45,525 nt of DNA from DATCDE01 sp038252405 (GCA_038252405.1 JBBSAJ010000019.1:1-45525); one strand, 5' to 3'; positions 23,699-32,935 are shown, numbered from the stretch's first letter. Numbers and translations: made by a program. The notes: generated from the sequence alone by a model not told the origin.

Positions 23699-25657
23699 AT
23701 GCGCACCGAACCGTCGGTCGAGAGCGTGTTCCCGCAGCTGGAAGCCCTGCTGCCGCTGGTGCACAAGCCGATCCAGTACGTGGGCGGTGAGCTGAACGCC
23801 CGCAGCAAGGACTGGGCGGAGAACCCGGTGCGCTGGGCACTGATGTACCCCGACGCGTACGAGGTCGGGCTGCCCAACCAGGGGGTGCAGATCCTCTACG
23901 AGGTGCTCAACGAGGCCGACGGCGTGCTCGCCGAGCGCACCTACAGCGTGTGGCCGGACCTGGAGGCGCTGATGCGGGCGCACGGGGTCCCGCAGTTCAC
24001 CGTCGACGGACATCGGCCGGTCGGCTCCTTCGACCTGCTCGGGGTGAGCTTCTCGACCGAGCTCGGCTACACCAACCTGCTCACCGCACTCGACCTCGCG
24101 GGCATCCCGCTGCACGCGACCGAGCGTGACGCCACGCATCCGGTGGTCGTGGCGGGCGGGCACGCGGCGTTCAACCCGGAGCCGATCGCCGACTTCGTCG
24201 ACGCCGCGGTGCTCGGGGACGGCGAGCAGGCGGTGCTGGAGATCAGTCGACTCGTGGGGCAGTGGAAGGTCGAGGGCTCGCCCGGCGGCCGGGAGGAGCT
24301 GCTGCTTCGACTGGCCCGCTCCGGCGCGGTCTACGTGCCCGCGTTCTACGACGTCAGCTACCTGCCGGACGGACGCATCCAGCGGGTCGCACCGAACCGG
24401 CCGGGGGTCCCGTGGCGGGTGGGGAAGCACACGGTGATGGACCTGGACGAGTGGCCGTACCCGAAGACCCCCCTGGTGCCGCTCGCGGAGACGGTGCACG
24501 AGCGGATGAGCGTGGAGATCTTCCGCGGCTGCACCCGGGGCTGCCGGTTCTGTCAGGCCGGCATGATCACCCGACCGGTACGGGAGCGGTCCATCACCGG
24601 GGTCGGCGCGATGGTCGAGCAGGGGCTCGCGGCGACCGGGTTCGAGGAGGTCGGGCTGCTGTCGCTGTCCAGCGCCGACCACTCCGAGATCAAGGACATC
24701 GCGAAGGGGCTGGCGGACCGGTACGAGGGGACGAACACCGGGCTCTCGCTGCCGTCCACCCGGGTGGACGCGTTCAACATCGACCTGGCCAACGAGCTGT
24801 CCCGGGGCGGTCGGCGCTCCGGGCTGACCTTCGCCCCCGAGGGCGGGTCCGAGCGGATGCGCCGGGTGATCAACAAGATGGTCACCGAGGAGGACCTGAT
24901 CCGCACCGTGGCCACGGCGTACGGCAACGGCTGGCGGCAGGTCAAGCTGTACTTCATGTGCGGGCTGCCCACCGAGACCGATGAGGACGTCCTGCAGATC
25001 GCCCGGCTCGCCGCCGAGGTGATCCGCACCGGCCGCTCGGTTAGCGGCCGCCGGGACATCCGGTGCACCGTGTCCATCGGCGGTTTCGTGCCCAAGCCGC
25101 ACACGCCGTTCCAGTGGGCCGCTCAGCTCGACCACGAGACCACCGACGCCCGGCTGCTCCTGCTGCGCGACGCGCTGAGGGCCGACCGCGAGTACGGCAA
25201 GGCGGTCGGCTACCGCTACCACGACGGCCGGCCCGGCATCATCGAGGGCCTGCTGTCCCGGGGCGACCGCCGGGTGGGCGCGGTCATCGAGCAGGTCTGG
25301 GCCGACGGCGCCCGGTTCGACGGCTGGAGCGAGCACTTCTCCTTCGACCGGTGGGCGTCGGCAGCGGAGCGGGCGCTGGTGGACCAGCCGGTCGACCTGG
25401 ACTGGTACACCACCCGCGAGCGCGGCTACACCGAGGTGCTGCCGTGGGACCACCTGGACAGCGGCCTGGACAAGGAGTGGCTCTGGCAGGACTGGCAGGA
25501 CGCGCTCGAGCAGGTCGAGGTCGAGGACTGCCGGTGGACCCCGTGCTTCGACTGTGGTGTCTGCCCGCAGTTGGGCACCGAGATCCAGGTCGGCCCGACC
25601 GGCGCCCAGCTGCTGCCGCTCGACGTCGTCCGGCCCAACCCGCTCGTGCAGGCCTGA
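23699..25657 (+). CDS. TIGR03960-family B12-binding-like radical SAM protein
   Basis: A 652-residue radical SAM protein of unknown reaction. The N-terminal region (about 40-220) resembles a cobalamin-binding-like domain. The SAM cluster motif is CTRGCRFC near residue 280-287 inside FRGCTRGCRFCQAGMITRP. The C-terminus carries another Cys-rich motif, CRWTPCFDCGVCPQ, that may bind an extra Fe-S cluster. The ATG at 23699 follows CCGGAGGG. In actinobacteria and many Firmicutes this gene is paired with the next one and placed near rne, rplU and rpmA, as here, suggesting a role in RNA or ribosome modification. That role is inference only. Confidence 0.88.
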   Translation: MRTEPSVESVFPQLEALLPLVHKPIQYVGGELNARSKDWAENPVRWALMYPDAYEVGLPNQGVQILYEVLNEADGVLAERTYSVWPDLEALMRAHGVPQFTVDGHRPVGSFDLLGVSFSTELGYTNLLTALDLAGIPLHATERDATHPVVVAGGHAAFNPEPIADFVDAAVLGDGEQAVLEISRLVGQWKVEGSPGGREELLLRLARSGAVYVPAFYDVSYLPDGRIQRVAPNRPGVPWRVGKHTVMDLDEWPYPKTPLVPLAETVHERMSVEIFRGCTRGCRFCQAGMITRPVRERSITGVGAMVEQGLAATGFEEVGLLSLSSADHSEIKDIAKGLADRYEGTNTGLSLPSTRVDAFNIDLANELSRGGRRSGLTFAPEGGSERMRRVINKMVTEEDLIRTVATAYGNGWRQVKLYFMCGLPTETDEDVLQIARLAAEVIRTGRSVSGRRDIRCTVSIGGFVPKPHTPFQWAAQLDHETTDARLLLLRDALRADREYGKAVGYRYHDGRPGIIEGLLSRGDRRVGAVIEQVWADGARFDGWSEHFSFDRWASAAERALVDQPVDLDWYTTRERGYTEVLPWDHLDSGLDKEWLWQDWQDALEQVEVEDCRWTPCFDCGVCPQLGTEIQVGPTGAQLLPLDVVRPNPLVQA

Positions 25658-25659
25658 GC

Positions 25660-26418
25660 GTGGCCCGCAGCCCGGAGGGCCCCCCGCCGCCCCTCGCTGT
25701 CCAGCGGCTGCGGCTGCGCTACGCCAAGCGGGGCCGGCTGCGGTTCTCCTCGCACCGGGACTTCCAGCGGGCGCTGGAGCGCGCGCTGCGCCGGGCCTCG
25801 GTGCCGATGGCCTTCAGCGCCGGCTTCAGCCCGCATCCGAAGATCTCCTACGCGAACGCGGCGCCGACCGGGGTGGCCAGCGAGGCCGAGTACGTGGAGA
25901 TCGCGGTCATCGAGCGGTGCGACCCGGAGCGGCTGCGCACGGCGCTCGATGCCTCGCTGCCCCCGGGGCTGGACATCCTCGAGGTGGTCGAGGCGGGTCC
26001 AGGGGCGCTGGCCGACCGGTTGGAGGCCTCGGTCTACCAGGTGGAGCTGCCGCAGGTCGACGTCCAGCAGGCAGCGGCCGCGGTGGACACGCTGCTGGCC
26101 GCCGAGCTGGTCGAGGTGGAGCGGATGACCAAGACCGGTCCCCGACGGTTCGACGCCCGGGCGGCCCTGGTCCAGATCACCGTGGCCGACGGCGCGTCGC
26201 CGGCCGGTGCCGTCCCAACCGCTGAACCGTGTGCGATACTGCGAGTGGTCGTGCGGCACAGCACTCCTGCCGTACGACCCGACGACGTCCTCGCGGCGTT
26301 GCGTCAGGTGGCCGACCTCGTGCCGCCGGTGCCCCCCCGGGTAACCCGGCTGGCGCAGGGACCGCTGGGCGCTGCTCTCGACGACGTGGCCGACCCGTTC
26401 GCCCCCGACCGGGCCTGA
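25660..26418 (+). CDS. TIGR03936-family radical-SAM-linked protein (DUF2344)
   Basis: A 252-residue protein beginning two nucleotides after the radical SAM stop, so the pair is translationally coupled. The conserved core is LRLRYAKRGRLRFSSHRDF and FSAGFSPHPKISYANAAPTG, the DUF2344 signature. In some bacteria it is fused to the TIGR03960 protein, which supports a shared function; the chemistry is unknown. The GTG start at 25660 is chosen by spacing to the upstream stop. The C-terminal third is rich in Pro/Val and less conserved. Confidence 0.88.
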   Translation: MARSPEGPPPPLAVQRLRLRYAKRGRLRFSSHRDFQRALERALRRASVPMAFSAGFSPHPKISYANAAPTGVASEAEYVEIAVIERCDPERLRTALDASLPPGLDILEVVEAGPGALADRLEASVYQVELPQVDVQQAAAAVDTLLAAELVEVERMTKTGPRRFDARAALVQITVADGASPAGAVPTAEPCAILRVVVRHSTPAVRPDDVLAALRQVADLVPPVPPRVTRLAQGPLGAALDDVADPFAPDRA

Positions 26419-26530
26419 CCGGCCCGATCGGCCACCCACAGGTTTCGGTCCGTCCGCCGGGCGAGCCGATCGAGACAGCGTTCCCGCGCGGCGCCACCCA
26501 GCGCCCGGGAGCTCGGAACAGGACAGCCGG

Positions 26531-28945
26531 ATGCTCGACACCGAGCCGACCGGTCCCAACGGCGCAGCCTCCGACGGCGACGCACAGGGACCCGACCAGA
26601 CCAGCACCACGACGGCCGCACCACGCCGTCGGCGCGCGGCCTCCCGTCCGGCCGGGCCACCCCAGCCGGCCACCGCCATGACCGCGGCTGTCGCTCCCAG
26701 CCAAGCCGTCGAACCGGCACCCGAGGCAGCACCCGAGGCAGCGCCGACCACCCCGCGCAAGCGCACCCGCAAGGCGGCCGTGAAGGCTGTGCCGGCCGCC
26801 GAGCCGGCCGCAGCGGAACCGGCGGCGGCTGCCGCCCCGGCCCGCAAGCGCACCCGCAAGGCGGCTGCCGTCATTGACCCGTTCGCTGCGGCGCCGCCCG
26901 TCGAGGCCGCGACGGCAGCGCAGGAGCCCGCTGCGGCGCCGGCCACCCGCCGTCGCCGCGCGGCCGCGCCGAGCGTGCCGGCCCTGTTCCAGGCGCCGGA
27001 GGTGGCTCCCATCGAGGAGCCCGAGGAGCAGACCGAGGGGGAGGTCGCGGCCGCCGGCAGGGCCGTCGTCCCCGGCCCCGAGGTTGAACCTGAAGGTGAC
27101 CTTGAGGATGAGGTGGACGGTGAGGACGGCGAGGTAGAGGGAGAGGAAGGCACCCGCCGCAAGCGTCGCCGCCGCGGGGGCCGCGGCCGCCGCCGCAAGC
27201 CGGCCGGCGAGAACGGGGAGGCCGGCTCCGGCGAGGACACCGGATCGGGTGCCGAGCCGACCTCCGCCGAGGGTGCCGTCGCCGAGGCCGGACCAGCCGC
27301 CGACGCCGACACCGAGGAGGGCGAGACCGGCTCGTCGGCCACCCGCCGTCGCCGCCGTCGCCGCCGCGGGACCAGCGCCGAGGCCCAGCCGGAGGGCACC
27401 CTGGGGCCGGACGACCCGGAGCGGACCGTCGTCCACGTCCGTGAGCCGCGCAAGAAGGCCGAGAGCGACACCGCCGCCGCCGTGCGCGGGTCCACCCGGC
27501 TGGAGGCCAAGAAGCAGCGCCGTCGGGAGGGCCGTGAGGCTGGCCGGCGGCGACCCCCGGTGCTGACCGAGGCCGAGTTCCTGGCTCGCCGCGAGTCGGT
27601 GGACCGGGTGATGGTGGTCCGCCAGCGCGGCGACCTCACCCAGATCGCGGTCCTCGAGGACGACGTCCTGGTCGAGCACTACGTGGCCTCGGCGTCCTCC
27701 TCGGCGATGGTCGGCAACGTGTACCTCGGCAAGGTGCAAAACGTGCTGCCGAGCATGGAGGCCGCCTTCGTGGACATCGGTCGTGGCCGCAACGCCGTCC
27801 TCTACGCCGGTGAGGTGAACTGGGACGCCGCCGGCCTCGCCGATGGTCAGCAGCGGCGGATCGAGCACGCACTGAAGTCCGGGGACAGCGTTCTCGTGCA
27901 GGTCACCAAGGACCCGATGGGCCACAAGGGCTCCCGGCTCACCGCCAACATCAGCCTGGCTGGGCGGTTCCTCGTCTACGTGCCCGACGGCTCGATGAGC
28001 GGGATCAGCCGCAAGCTGCCCGACACCGAGCGGGCTCGGCTCAAGGGCATCCTCAAGTCGGTCGTCCCCGACGACGCGGGCGTGATCGTGCGGACCGCGG
28101 CGGAGGGGGCCACTGAGGAGCAGCTCACTCGCGACGTCAGTCGGCTCCAGGCCCAGTGGGAGGACATCGCCAAGAAGTCCAAGACCGCCTCGGCCCCGAC
28201 CGCGCTGTACAGCGAGCCGGACCTCACGGTCCGGGTCATCCGGGACCTGTTCAACGAGGACTTCGCCCGGCTCGTCGTGGCCGGGGACGACGCCTGGGAC
28301 GTCGTGGAGGCCTACGTCGGCCACGTGGCGCCCGAGCTGATGGAGCGTGCCGAGCGGTACCAGGGCGAGGATGACGTGTTCGCGGCCTACCGCATCGACG
28401 AGCAGATCTCCAAGGGTCTGGACCGAAAGGTGTGGCTGCCCTCAGGGGGCTCACTGGTGATCGACCGCACCGAGGCGATGACCGTCGTCGACGTGAACAC
28501 CGGCAAGTTCACCGGCAAGGGGTCGGGGAACCTCGAGGAGACCGTCACCCAGAACAACCTCGAGGCCGCCGAGGAGATCGTCCGCCAGCTCCGGCTGCGC
28601 GACATCGGCGGCATCATCGTCATCGACTTCATCGACATGGTGCTCGAGTCGAACCGAGAGCTGGTGCTGCGCCGGCTGACCGAGTGCCTGGGACGCGACC
28701 GCACCAAGCACCAGGTCGCCGAGGTCACCTCCCTCGGCCTGGTCCAGATGACCCGCAAGCGGATCGGGCAGGGCCTGGTGGAGGCGTTCTCCGAGCCGTG
28801 CCCGCAGTGCGGCGGGCGGGGGATCCTCACCCACCTGGAACCCGTGGAGGCCAAGGCCGCGCCTCGCGTCGAGGAGCCGGCGGAGGCTCCGCGTCGTCGG
28901 CGGCGGGGGAAGAAGGACACCGGCCCGGAGGCGGCTGCGGGGTAG
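26531..28945 (+). CDS. rne: ribonuclease E/G
   Basis: An 804-residue RNase E/G that processes rRNA precursors and starts mRNA decay. The catalytic half is C-terminal. An S1 domain runs from GNVYLGKVQNVLPSMEAAFV near residue 395. The DNase I-like domain carries the metal Asp in VVDVNTGKFTGKG near 651-663 and the second Asp in IIVIDFIDM. The Zn-link is CPQCGGRG near 757. The first 350 residues are disordered, with blocks of Lys/Arg and acidic residues, including two RKRTRKAA copies (about 76 and 105) and long Arg runs. These probably bind RNA or partner proteins, as in other actinomycete RNase E. The ATG at 26531 follows ACAGGACAG. Confidence 0.95.
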   Translation: MLDTEPTGPNGAASDGDAQGPDQTSTTTAAPRRRRAASRPAGPPQPATAMTAAVAPSQAVEPAPEAAPEAAPTTPRKRTRKAAVKAVPAAEPAAAEPAAAAAPARKRTRKAAAVIDPFAAAPPVEAATAAQEPAAAPATRRRRAAAPSVPALFQAPEVAPIEEPEEQTEGEVAAAGRAVVPGPEVEPEGDLEDEVDGEDGEVEGEEGTRRKRRRRGGRGRRRKPAGENGEAGSGEDTGSGAEPTSAEGAVAEAGPAADADTEEGETGSSATRRRRRRRRGTSAEAQPEGTLGPDDPERTVVHVREPRKKAESDTAAAVRGSTRLEAKKQRRREGREAGRRRPPVLTEAEFLARRESVDRVMVVRQRGDLTQIAVLEDDVLVEHYVASASSSAMVGNVYLGKVQNVLPSMEAAFVDIGRGRNAVLYAGEVNWDAAGLADGQQRRIEHALKSGDSVLVQVTKDPMGHKGSRLTANISLAGRFLVYVPDGSMSGISRKLPDTERARLKGILKSVVPDDAGVIVRTAAEGATEEQLTRDVSRLQAQWEDIAKKSKTASAPTALYSEPDLTVRVIRDLFNEDFARLVVAGDDAWDVVEAYVGHVAPELMERAERYQGEDDVFAAYRIDEQISKGLDRKVWLPSGGSLVIDRTEAMTVVDVNTGKFTGKGSGNLEETVTQNNLEAAEEIVRQLRLRDIGGIIVIDFIDMVLESNRELVLRRLTECLGRDRTKHQVAEVTSLGLVQMTRKRIGQGLVEAFSEPCPQCGGRGILTHLEPVEAKAAPRVEEPAEAPRRRRRGKKDTGPEAAAG

Positions 28946-28953
28946 CACCCGAG

Positions 28954-28959
28954 TAGGTT
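28954..28959 (+). promoter_or_regulatory. predicted -10 element of the thiamine transport operon
   Basis: TAGGTT (TANNNT) lies 9 bp after the rne stop and about 24 bp before the TPP aptamer, so transcription would begin just ahead of the riboswitch. Confidence 0.4.
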
Positions 28960-28980
28960 GGACGCCAAACAACCGGACCA

Positions 28981-29070
28981 ACCAGGGGAGCTCGGAGGAA
29001 CGCCGGGCTGAGAGGGTGGCCGCCGCCACCGACCCTCACACCTGATCTGGGTAATGCCAGCGGAGGGATC
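28981..29070 (+). promoter_or_regulatory. TPP riboswitch (thi box)
   Basis: The conserved elements appear in order: GGGGAGC at about 28985, GGCTGAGAGGG at 29006-29016, a GC-rich variable P3a stem (GGTGGC with GCCACC), ACCCTCACACCTGATCTGG up to 29050, GTAATGCCAGCGGAGGGA to 29068. The aptamer ends only a few bases before the ATG at 29075, and GGAGGG inside it is the likely ribosome-binding site. Thiamine pyrophosphate would thus block translation initiation. Confidence 0.92.
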
Positions 29071-29074
29071 GGCC

Positions 29075-30181
29075 ATGGCCCGCCTCACGTTCGTCGTCGG
29101 TGCCACCGTGTCCGCACTCGTCCTCGCGGCCTGCGCGGGCGGGTCCGGGGGAGGGTCCGCCGCCAGCACCGCCGCGGACGTCGGTTCCCCGCCGGCGGCC
29201 AGCTTCGCGCCGGTCACAGTCACCCTGCTCGCCCACGACTCGTTCGCGGTCAGCCAGAAGGTGCTCGACGCCTTCACCGCGCGCACCGGCATCACCGTCA
29301 AGGTGGTCACGGGCGGGGACGCCGGAGAAGTGGTGAACAAGGCGGTGCTCACCGCGGGCCACCCCGAGGGCGACGTGCTGTTCGGGGTCGACAACACGCT
29401 GCTGTCCCGTGCCGTGGACGCGCGGCTGTTCGCCCCCTACCGGGCGCAGGCGCTCGGCGAGGTGCGGCCCGAGCTGGCCGGGCTGGTCCCCGGCTACGCG
29501 GTCACCCCGATCGACTACGGCGACGTCTGTGTCAACCTCGACGACCGGTGGTTCGCCGCGCACGGCGTCGCGGAGCCGCAGACGCTGGCCGACCTCACCG
29601 ACCCGAAGTACAAGGGACTGCTCGTCGTGGAGAACCCGGCGACGTCGTCCCCCGGGCTCGCCTTCCTGCTCGCGACGATCGCCCGCTCTGGGGACAGCGG
29701 CTACCTCGACTACTGGAAGCAGCTGCGCGCCAACGGCGTCCAGGTGGTCAACGGCTGGACCGAGGCGTACGAGGGCGCATTCTCCGGCGGGAGCCAGGGC
29801 GGCACCAAGCCGATCGTCGTCAGCTACGCGTCCAGCCCGCCGGCCGAGATCGTCTATGCGAAGGACCCCAAGCCCACCAGGCCCTCCACCAGCGTGATGA
29901 CCGACGGGTGCTTTCGGCAGGTGGAGTTCGCCGGGGTGCTGCGGGGCACCGAGCACGAGCAGGCGGCTCGCGCCCTCGTCGACTGGATGCTCACCGAGGC
30001 GTTCCAGGCCGACGTCCCGCTGTCGATGTTCGTGTTCCCGGCCAGGGCCGGGACCCCGCTGCCGGAGGTCTTCCAGAAGTTCGCGGCGACCCCGAAGCAG
30101 CCGCTCACCCTGCCGCCGGCCGACATCGCCAAGAACCGGCAGCGCTGGGTGGACGACTGGACGTCGGCGGTGCTGCGCTGA
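29075..30181 (+). CDS. thiB: thiamine ABC transporter substrate-binding lipoprotein
   Basis: A 368-residue solute-binding lipoprotein. The signal peptide ends in the lipobox LAAC (residues 15-18), followed by a Gly/Ser/Ala linker. The mature part matches ThiB-like proteins: LLAHDSFAVSQKVLDAFTARTG, FGVDNTLLSRAVDARLFAPY and TPIDYGDVCVNLD. It captures thiamine or a phosphorylated form outside the membrane. The ATG at 29075 is chosen because it follows the riboswitch directly and gives a clean signal peptide. It is the first gene of the thiBPQ operon under the TPP riboswitch. Confidence 0.9.
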   Translation: MARLTFVVGATVSALVLAACAGGSGGGSAASTAADVGSPPAASFAPVTVTLLAHDSFAVSQKVLDAFTARTGITVKVVTGGDAGEVVNKAVLTAGHPEGDVLFGVDNTLLSRAVDARLFAPYRAQALGEVRPELAGLVPGYAVTPIDYGDVCVNLDDRWFAAHGVAEPQTLADLTDPKYKGLLVVENPATSSPGLAFLLATIARSGDSGYLDYWKQLRANGVQVVNGWTEAYEGAFSGGSQGGTKPIVVSYASSPPAEIVYAKDPKPTRPSTSVMTDGCFRQVEFAGVLRGTEHEQAARALVDWMLTEAFQADVPLSMFVFPARAGTPLPEVFQKFAATPKQPLTLPPADIAKNRQRWVDDWTSAVLR

Positions 30182-30204
30182 CCTCGGTCCTCGCCCCTGA
30201 CCCG

Positions 30205-31818
30205 GTGCGGCCGGAGACGCCCACCGCGGTATCCCGCCCGCTGCCGGCGTGGCTGCTCGCGATCGTGCCGCTGGCCTTCCTGGCGCTGTTCTTCGGCTGG
30301 CCGGTCGTGAGGATCATCGCGCGGGGGCTGTCGTCGGAGTCCCTGCAAGTGCTCAGCCGGCCGGAGACGTGGCGGGTCATCGGGTTCACCTTCGGCCAGG
30401 CGGTGCTGAGCACGGTGCTGACCCTGCTCGTGGGGCTGCCCGGCGCCTACGTCCTCAACCGCTACGCGTTCCCCGGTCGCCGGCTGCTGCTCGCCGTCGC
30501 GACGGTGCCGTTCGTGCTGCCCACGGTGGTGGTCGGGCTGGCCTTCCGGGCGCTGCTGCCCGCTGCGTGGGTGGGCACGCTGGGTGCGATCCTGGTCGCG
30601 CACGTGTTCTTCAACTACGCCGTGGTCGTGCGGGTGGTGGGCAGCCTGTGGGCGCACCTCGACCCGCGCTACGAGCAGGCCGCCCGAACCCTGGGGGCCA
30701 GCCCCTGGCGGGTGCTGCGCACGGTCACCTGGCCGCTGCTGCGCCCCGCCGTGCTGGCTGCGGCCGCGCTGGTCTTCCTGTTCACGTTCACGTCGTTCGG
30801 GGTCGTGCTGGTGCTCGGCGGGCCCACCACGGTGACCCTCGAGGTGGAGATCTACCAGCGCACCGCGCAGCTGCTCGACCTGGCCGGGGCCTCGGCGCTC
30901 GCCGTCTTGCAGATCGCCGGGCTCGGGCTGGTGCTGCTGGTCTCCGCCAGCCTGCAGTCCCGGCTGGCGGTGGGGCAGAAGCTGCGGGCCGACCCCACCG
31001 AGACACTGGTGCGCCCGCGCCGTCCGGGTCAGCGGCTGCTGCTCGTCGGCGTGCTGGCGACGATCCTGGTGCTGCTGGTCGCGCCGATGGCCGCCCTGGT
31101 GCTCCGCTCGGTCCGGGTGGACGGCGGGTGGGGGCTGGACTGGTGGCGGGCCCTGGACTCCATCGACGCCGGGACGACGAGGTACGCCCCGCCGCTGGCC
31201 TCGCTGCGGGTCTCCCTGACCTACGCCGTGGTGACTGCGGTGCTGGCCGTGCTGATCGGCGGGCTGGCGGCCATGGCAGTGGCGTACGCCCGTCGCGGTG
31301 CCAGGCTGCTGGACACCGCGGTCACGCTGCCGCTGGGCACGTCCGCGGTGACCGTGGGGTTCGGCCTGCTCATCACGTTCGCCCAGGCGCCGCTGGACCT
31401 GCGCGGCTCCTGGATCATGGTCCCGCTCGGTCACACGCTGATCGCCGTCCCGCTCGTGCTGCGCACCGTGCTGCCCGTGCTCAGGTCGGTGGACCCGCGG
31501 CTGCGGCAGGTGGCCGGGTCGCTGGGAGCTGGCCCGCTGCGGGCCTGGAGCACGGTCGACCTGCCGCTGCTGTCCCGTGCGCTGGGCATCGCCGCCGGGT
31601 TCGCGTTCGCGGTGTCGCTGGGGGAGTTCGGCGCCACCGCGTTCCTCGCGCGATCAGACGCGCCGACGCTGCCGGTGCAGATCGTGCGGCTGCTCGGCCG
31701 GCCGGGGGACCAGCCGTACGGTGCGGCCATGGCGCTGGCCACGGTCCTCATGGTGGTGACTGCCGTGGTCATGCTCTCGACCGAGCGGCTGCGCGGCGGC
31801 CACGCGGGGCAGATGTGA
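30205..31818 (+). CDS. thiP: thiamine ABC transporter permease
   Basis: A 537-residue polytopic protein with two tandem permease domains, as in E. coli ThiP. The first domain has its EAA-type coupling motif EQAARTLGASPWRVLRTVTW near residue 155-174; the second has RQVAGSLGAGPLRAWSTVDLPLL. About twelve hydrophobic segments are visible. The GTG at 30205 is the first reasonable start after the thiB stop, although it has no clear ribosome-binding site. The stop overlaps thiQ by GTGA. It forms the membrane channel of the thiamine importer. Confidence 0.88.
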   Translation: MRPETPTAVSRPLPAWLLAIVPLAFLALFFGWPVVRIIARGLSSESLQVLSRPETWRVIGFTFGQAVLSTVLTLLVGLPGAYVLNRYAFPGRRLLLAVATVPFVLPTVVVGLAFRALLPAAWVGTLGAILVAHVFFNYAVVVRVVGSLWAHLDPRYEQAARTLGASPWRVLRTVTWPLLRPAVLAAAALVFLFTFTSFGVVLVLGGPTTVTLEVEIYQRTAQLLDLAGASALAVLQIAGLGLVLLVSASLQSRLAVGQKLRADPTETLVRPRRPGQRLLLVGVLATILVLLVAPMAALVLRSVRVDGGWGLDWWRALDSIDAGTTRYAPPLASLRVSLTYAVVTAVLAVLIGGLAAMAVAYARRGARLLDTAVTLPLGTSAVTVGFGLLITFAQAPLDLRGSWIMVPLGHTLIAVPLVLRTVLPVLRSVDPRLRQVAGSLGAGPLRAWSTVDLPLLSRALGIAAGFAFAVSLGEFGATAFLARSDAPTLPVQIVRLLGRPGDQPYGAAMALATVLMVVTAVVMLSTERLRGGHAGQM

Positions 31819-32483
31819 CCGCCGCGGCCGCGGCGCTGACCGTGTCCGACGTCACTGTGTACTACGGCACGCGGCTGCTGCTGGACCGCGTCGGCCTGGC
31901 GGTGCAGCCGGACGAGGTGGTCTGCCTGCTCGGGCCCAGCGGGTCGGGCAAGTCCACCCTGCTGCAGGTGATCGCCGGGCTGCAGGTTCCGGCGTCCGGG
32001 TGGATCCGCTGGTACGACGAGGACATGACGGCGGTCCCGACCCACCGCCGGGGGTTTGGTCTGGTGTTCCAGGACCCGCTGCTGTTCCCGCACCTGGACG
32101 TCGGTGGCAACGTGGCCTACGGGCTGCGCGCGGCCGGGATGCCGCGAGCCGAGGCGGCCGGTCGGGTTGAGGACCTGCTCGCCCTGGTCGACCTGCCCGG
32201 CTGCGCCCGGCGCCGGGCGGCCACCCTCTCCGGAGGGGAGGCGCAGCGGGTCGCGCTGGCCAGGGCGTTGGCCCCGCACCCCCGGCTGCTGCTGCTGGAT
32301 GAGCCGTTCGGCGCGCTCGACCGGGAGCTGCGCGACCGGCTCGCCGTCGACGTCCGGGCGCTGCTGCACCGCCTGGGCACCCCGGCCATCCATGTGACCC
32401 ACGACATTGTCGAGGCCCAGCTCGTGGGCGATCGCGTGGTCCGCCTCTCCGACCTCACCGGCGGGGGTGGCGCCCCGGTTTGA
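31815..32483 (+). CDS. thiQ: thiamine ABC transporter ATP-binding protein
   Basis: A 222-residue ABC ATPase. Walker A is GPSGSGKST near residue 40, the Q-loop is in GLVFQDPLLFPHL, the signature LSGGEAQRVALARAL near 137, Walker B LLLLDEPFGALD and the switch His is in VTHD. The short length without a C-terminal regulatory domain fits ThiQ. The GTG start overlaps the thiP stop (GTGA). The TPP riboswitch upstream points to thiamine rather than iron or sulfate as the substrate, although this transporter class is similar to those. The -35 of the next operon overlaps its stop codon. Confidence 0.87.
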   Translation: MTAAAAALTVSDVTVYYGTRLLLDRVGLAVQPDEVVCLLGPSGSGKSTLLQVIAGLQVPASGWIRWYDEDMTAVPTHRRGFGLVFQDPLLFPHLDVGGNVAYGLRAAGMPRAEAAGRVEDLLALVDLPGCARRRAATLSGGEAQRVALARALAPHPRLLLLDEPFGALDRELRDRLAVDVRALLHRLGTPAIHVTHDIVEAQLVGDRVVRLSDLTGGGGAPV

Positions 32484-32509
32484 CCCTTCGTGGCACGGGT
32501 CCGTACCCT
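32480..32509 (+). promoter_or_regulatory. rplU-rpmA promoter (-35 TTGACC, -10 TACCCT)
   Basis: TTGACC (32480-32485), 18 bp spacer, TACCCT (32504-32509): the best sigma-A-type promoter in the window. Its -35 overlaps the thiQ stop codon. It gives a leader of about 108 nt containing two perfect tandem copies of ATCACGTCGTC (32541-32551 and 32552-32562) and a GGGCG/CGCCC stem. Confidence 0.6.
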
Positions 32510-32623
32510 TGTCCTTCGGCGTGCTGTGCGCGCGCCGACCATCACGTCGTCATCACGTCGTCGTCTGGGCCCCTCGCGGGCGCGGTCGGACGCCCGTCGA
32601 ACCAGCAAGACAGGAGTACCGCG

Positions 32624-32935
32624 GTGTACGCGATCGTCCGTGCCGGTGGCCGCCAGGAGAAGGTCGCCGTCGGCGACGTCTTCGAGGTCAACCGCCTTCA
32701 GGGCGAGGCCGGTAGCACGGTCACGCTTCCTGCCCTGCTCCTCGTCGACGGAGACACCGTCACCAGCGACGCCTCGGCGCTCGCCGGCGTGACCGTGACC
32801 GCCGAGATCCTGGGAGACACCAAGGGTCCCAAGATCGACATCTTGAAGTACAAGAACAAGACCGGGTACCGCAAGCGGCAGGGCCACCGGCAGTCGCTGA
32901 CCCAGGTCAAGATCACCGGCATCGAGACGAAGTAG
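32624..32935 (+). CDS. rplU: 50S ribosomal protein L21
   Basis: A 103-residue ribosomal protein L21, which binds 23S rRNA near L20. The N-terminus YAIVRAGGRQEKVAVGD and the C-terminal signature YKNKTGYRKRQGHRQ are diagnostic. The GTG at 32624 has AGGAG 7 nt upstream. The frame extends upstream into the leader, but the L21 homology begins here. It is co-transcribed with rpmA, 11 bp downstream, from the strong promoter at 32480. Confidence 0.96.
   Translation: MYAIVRAGGRQEKVAVGDVFEVNRLQGEAGSTVTLPALLLVDGDTVTSDASALAGVTVTAEILGDTKGPKIDILKYKNKTGYRKRQGHRQSLTQVKITGIETK

Noticed and set aside
23639..25453. A 604-codon minus-strand frame opposite the radical SAM gene
   Set aside because: Composition is the mirror of the sense gene, and no signal, motif or ribosome-binding site supports it.
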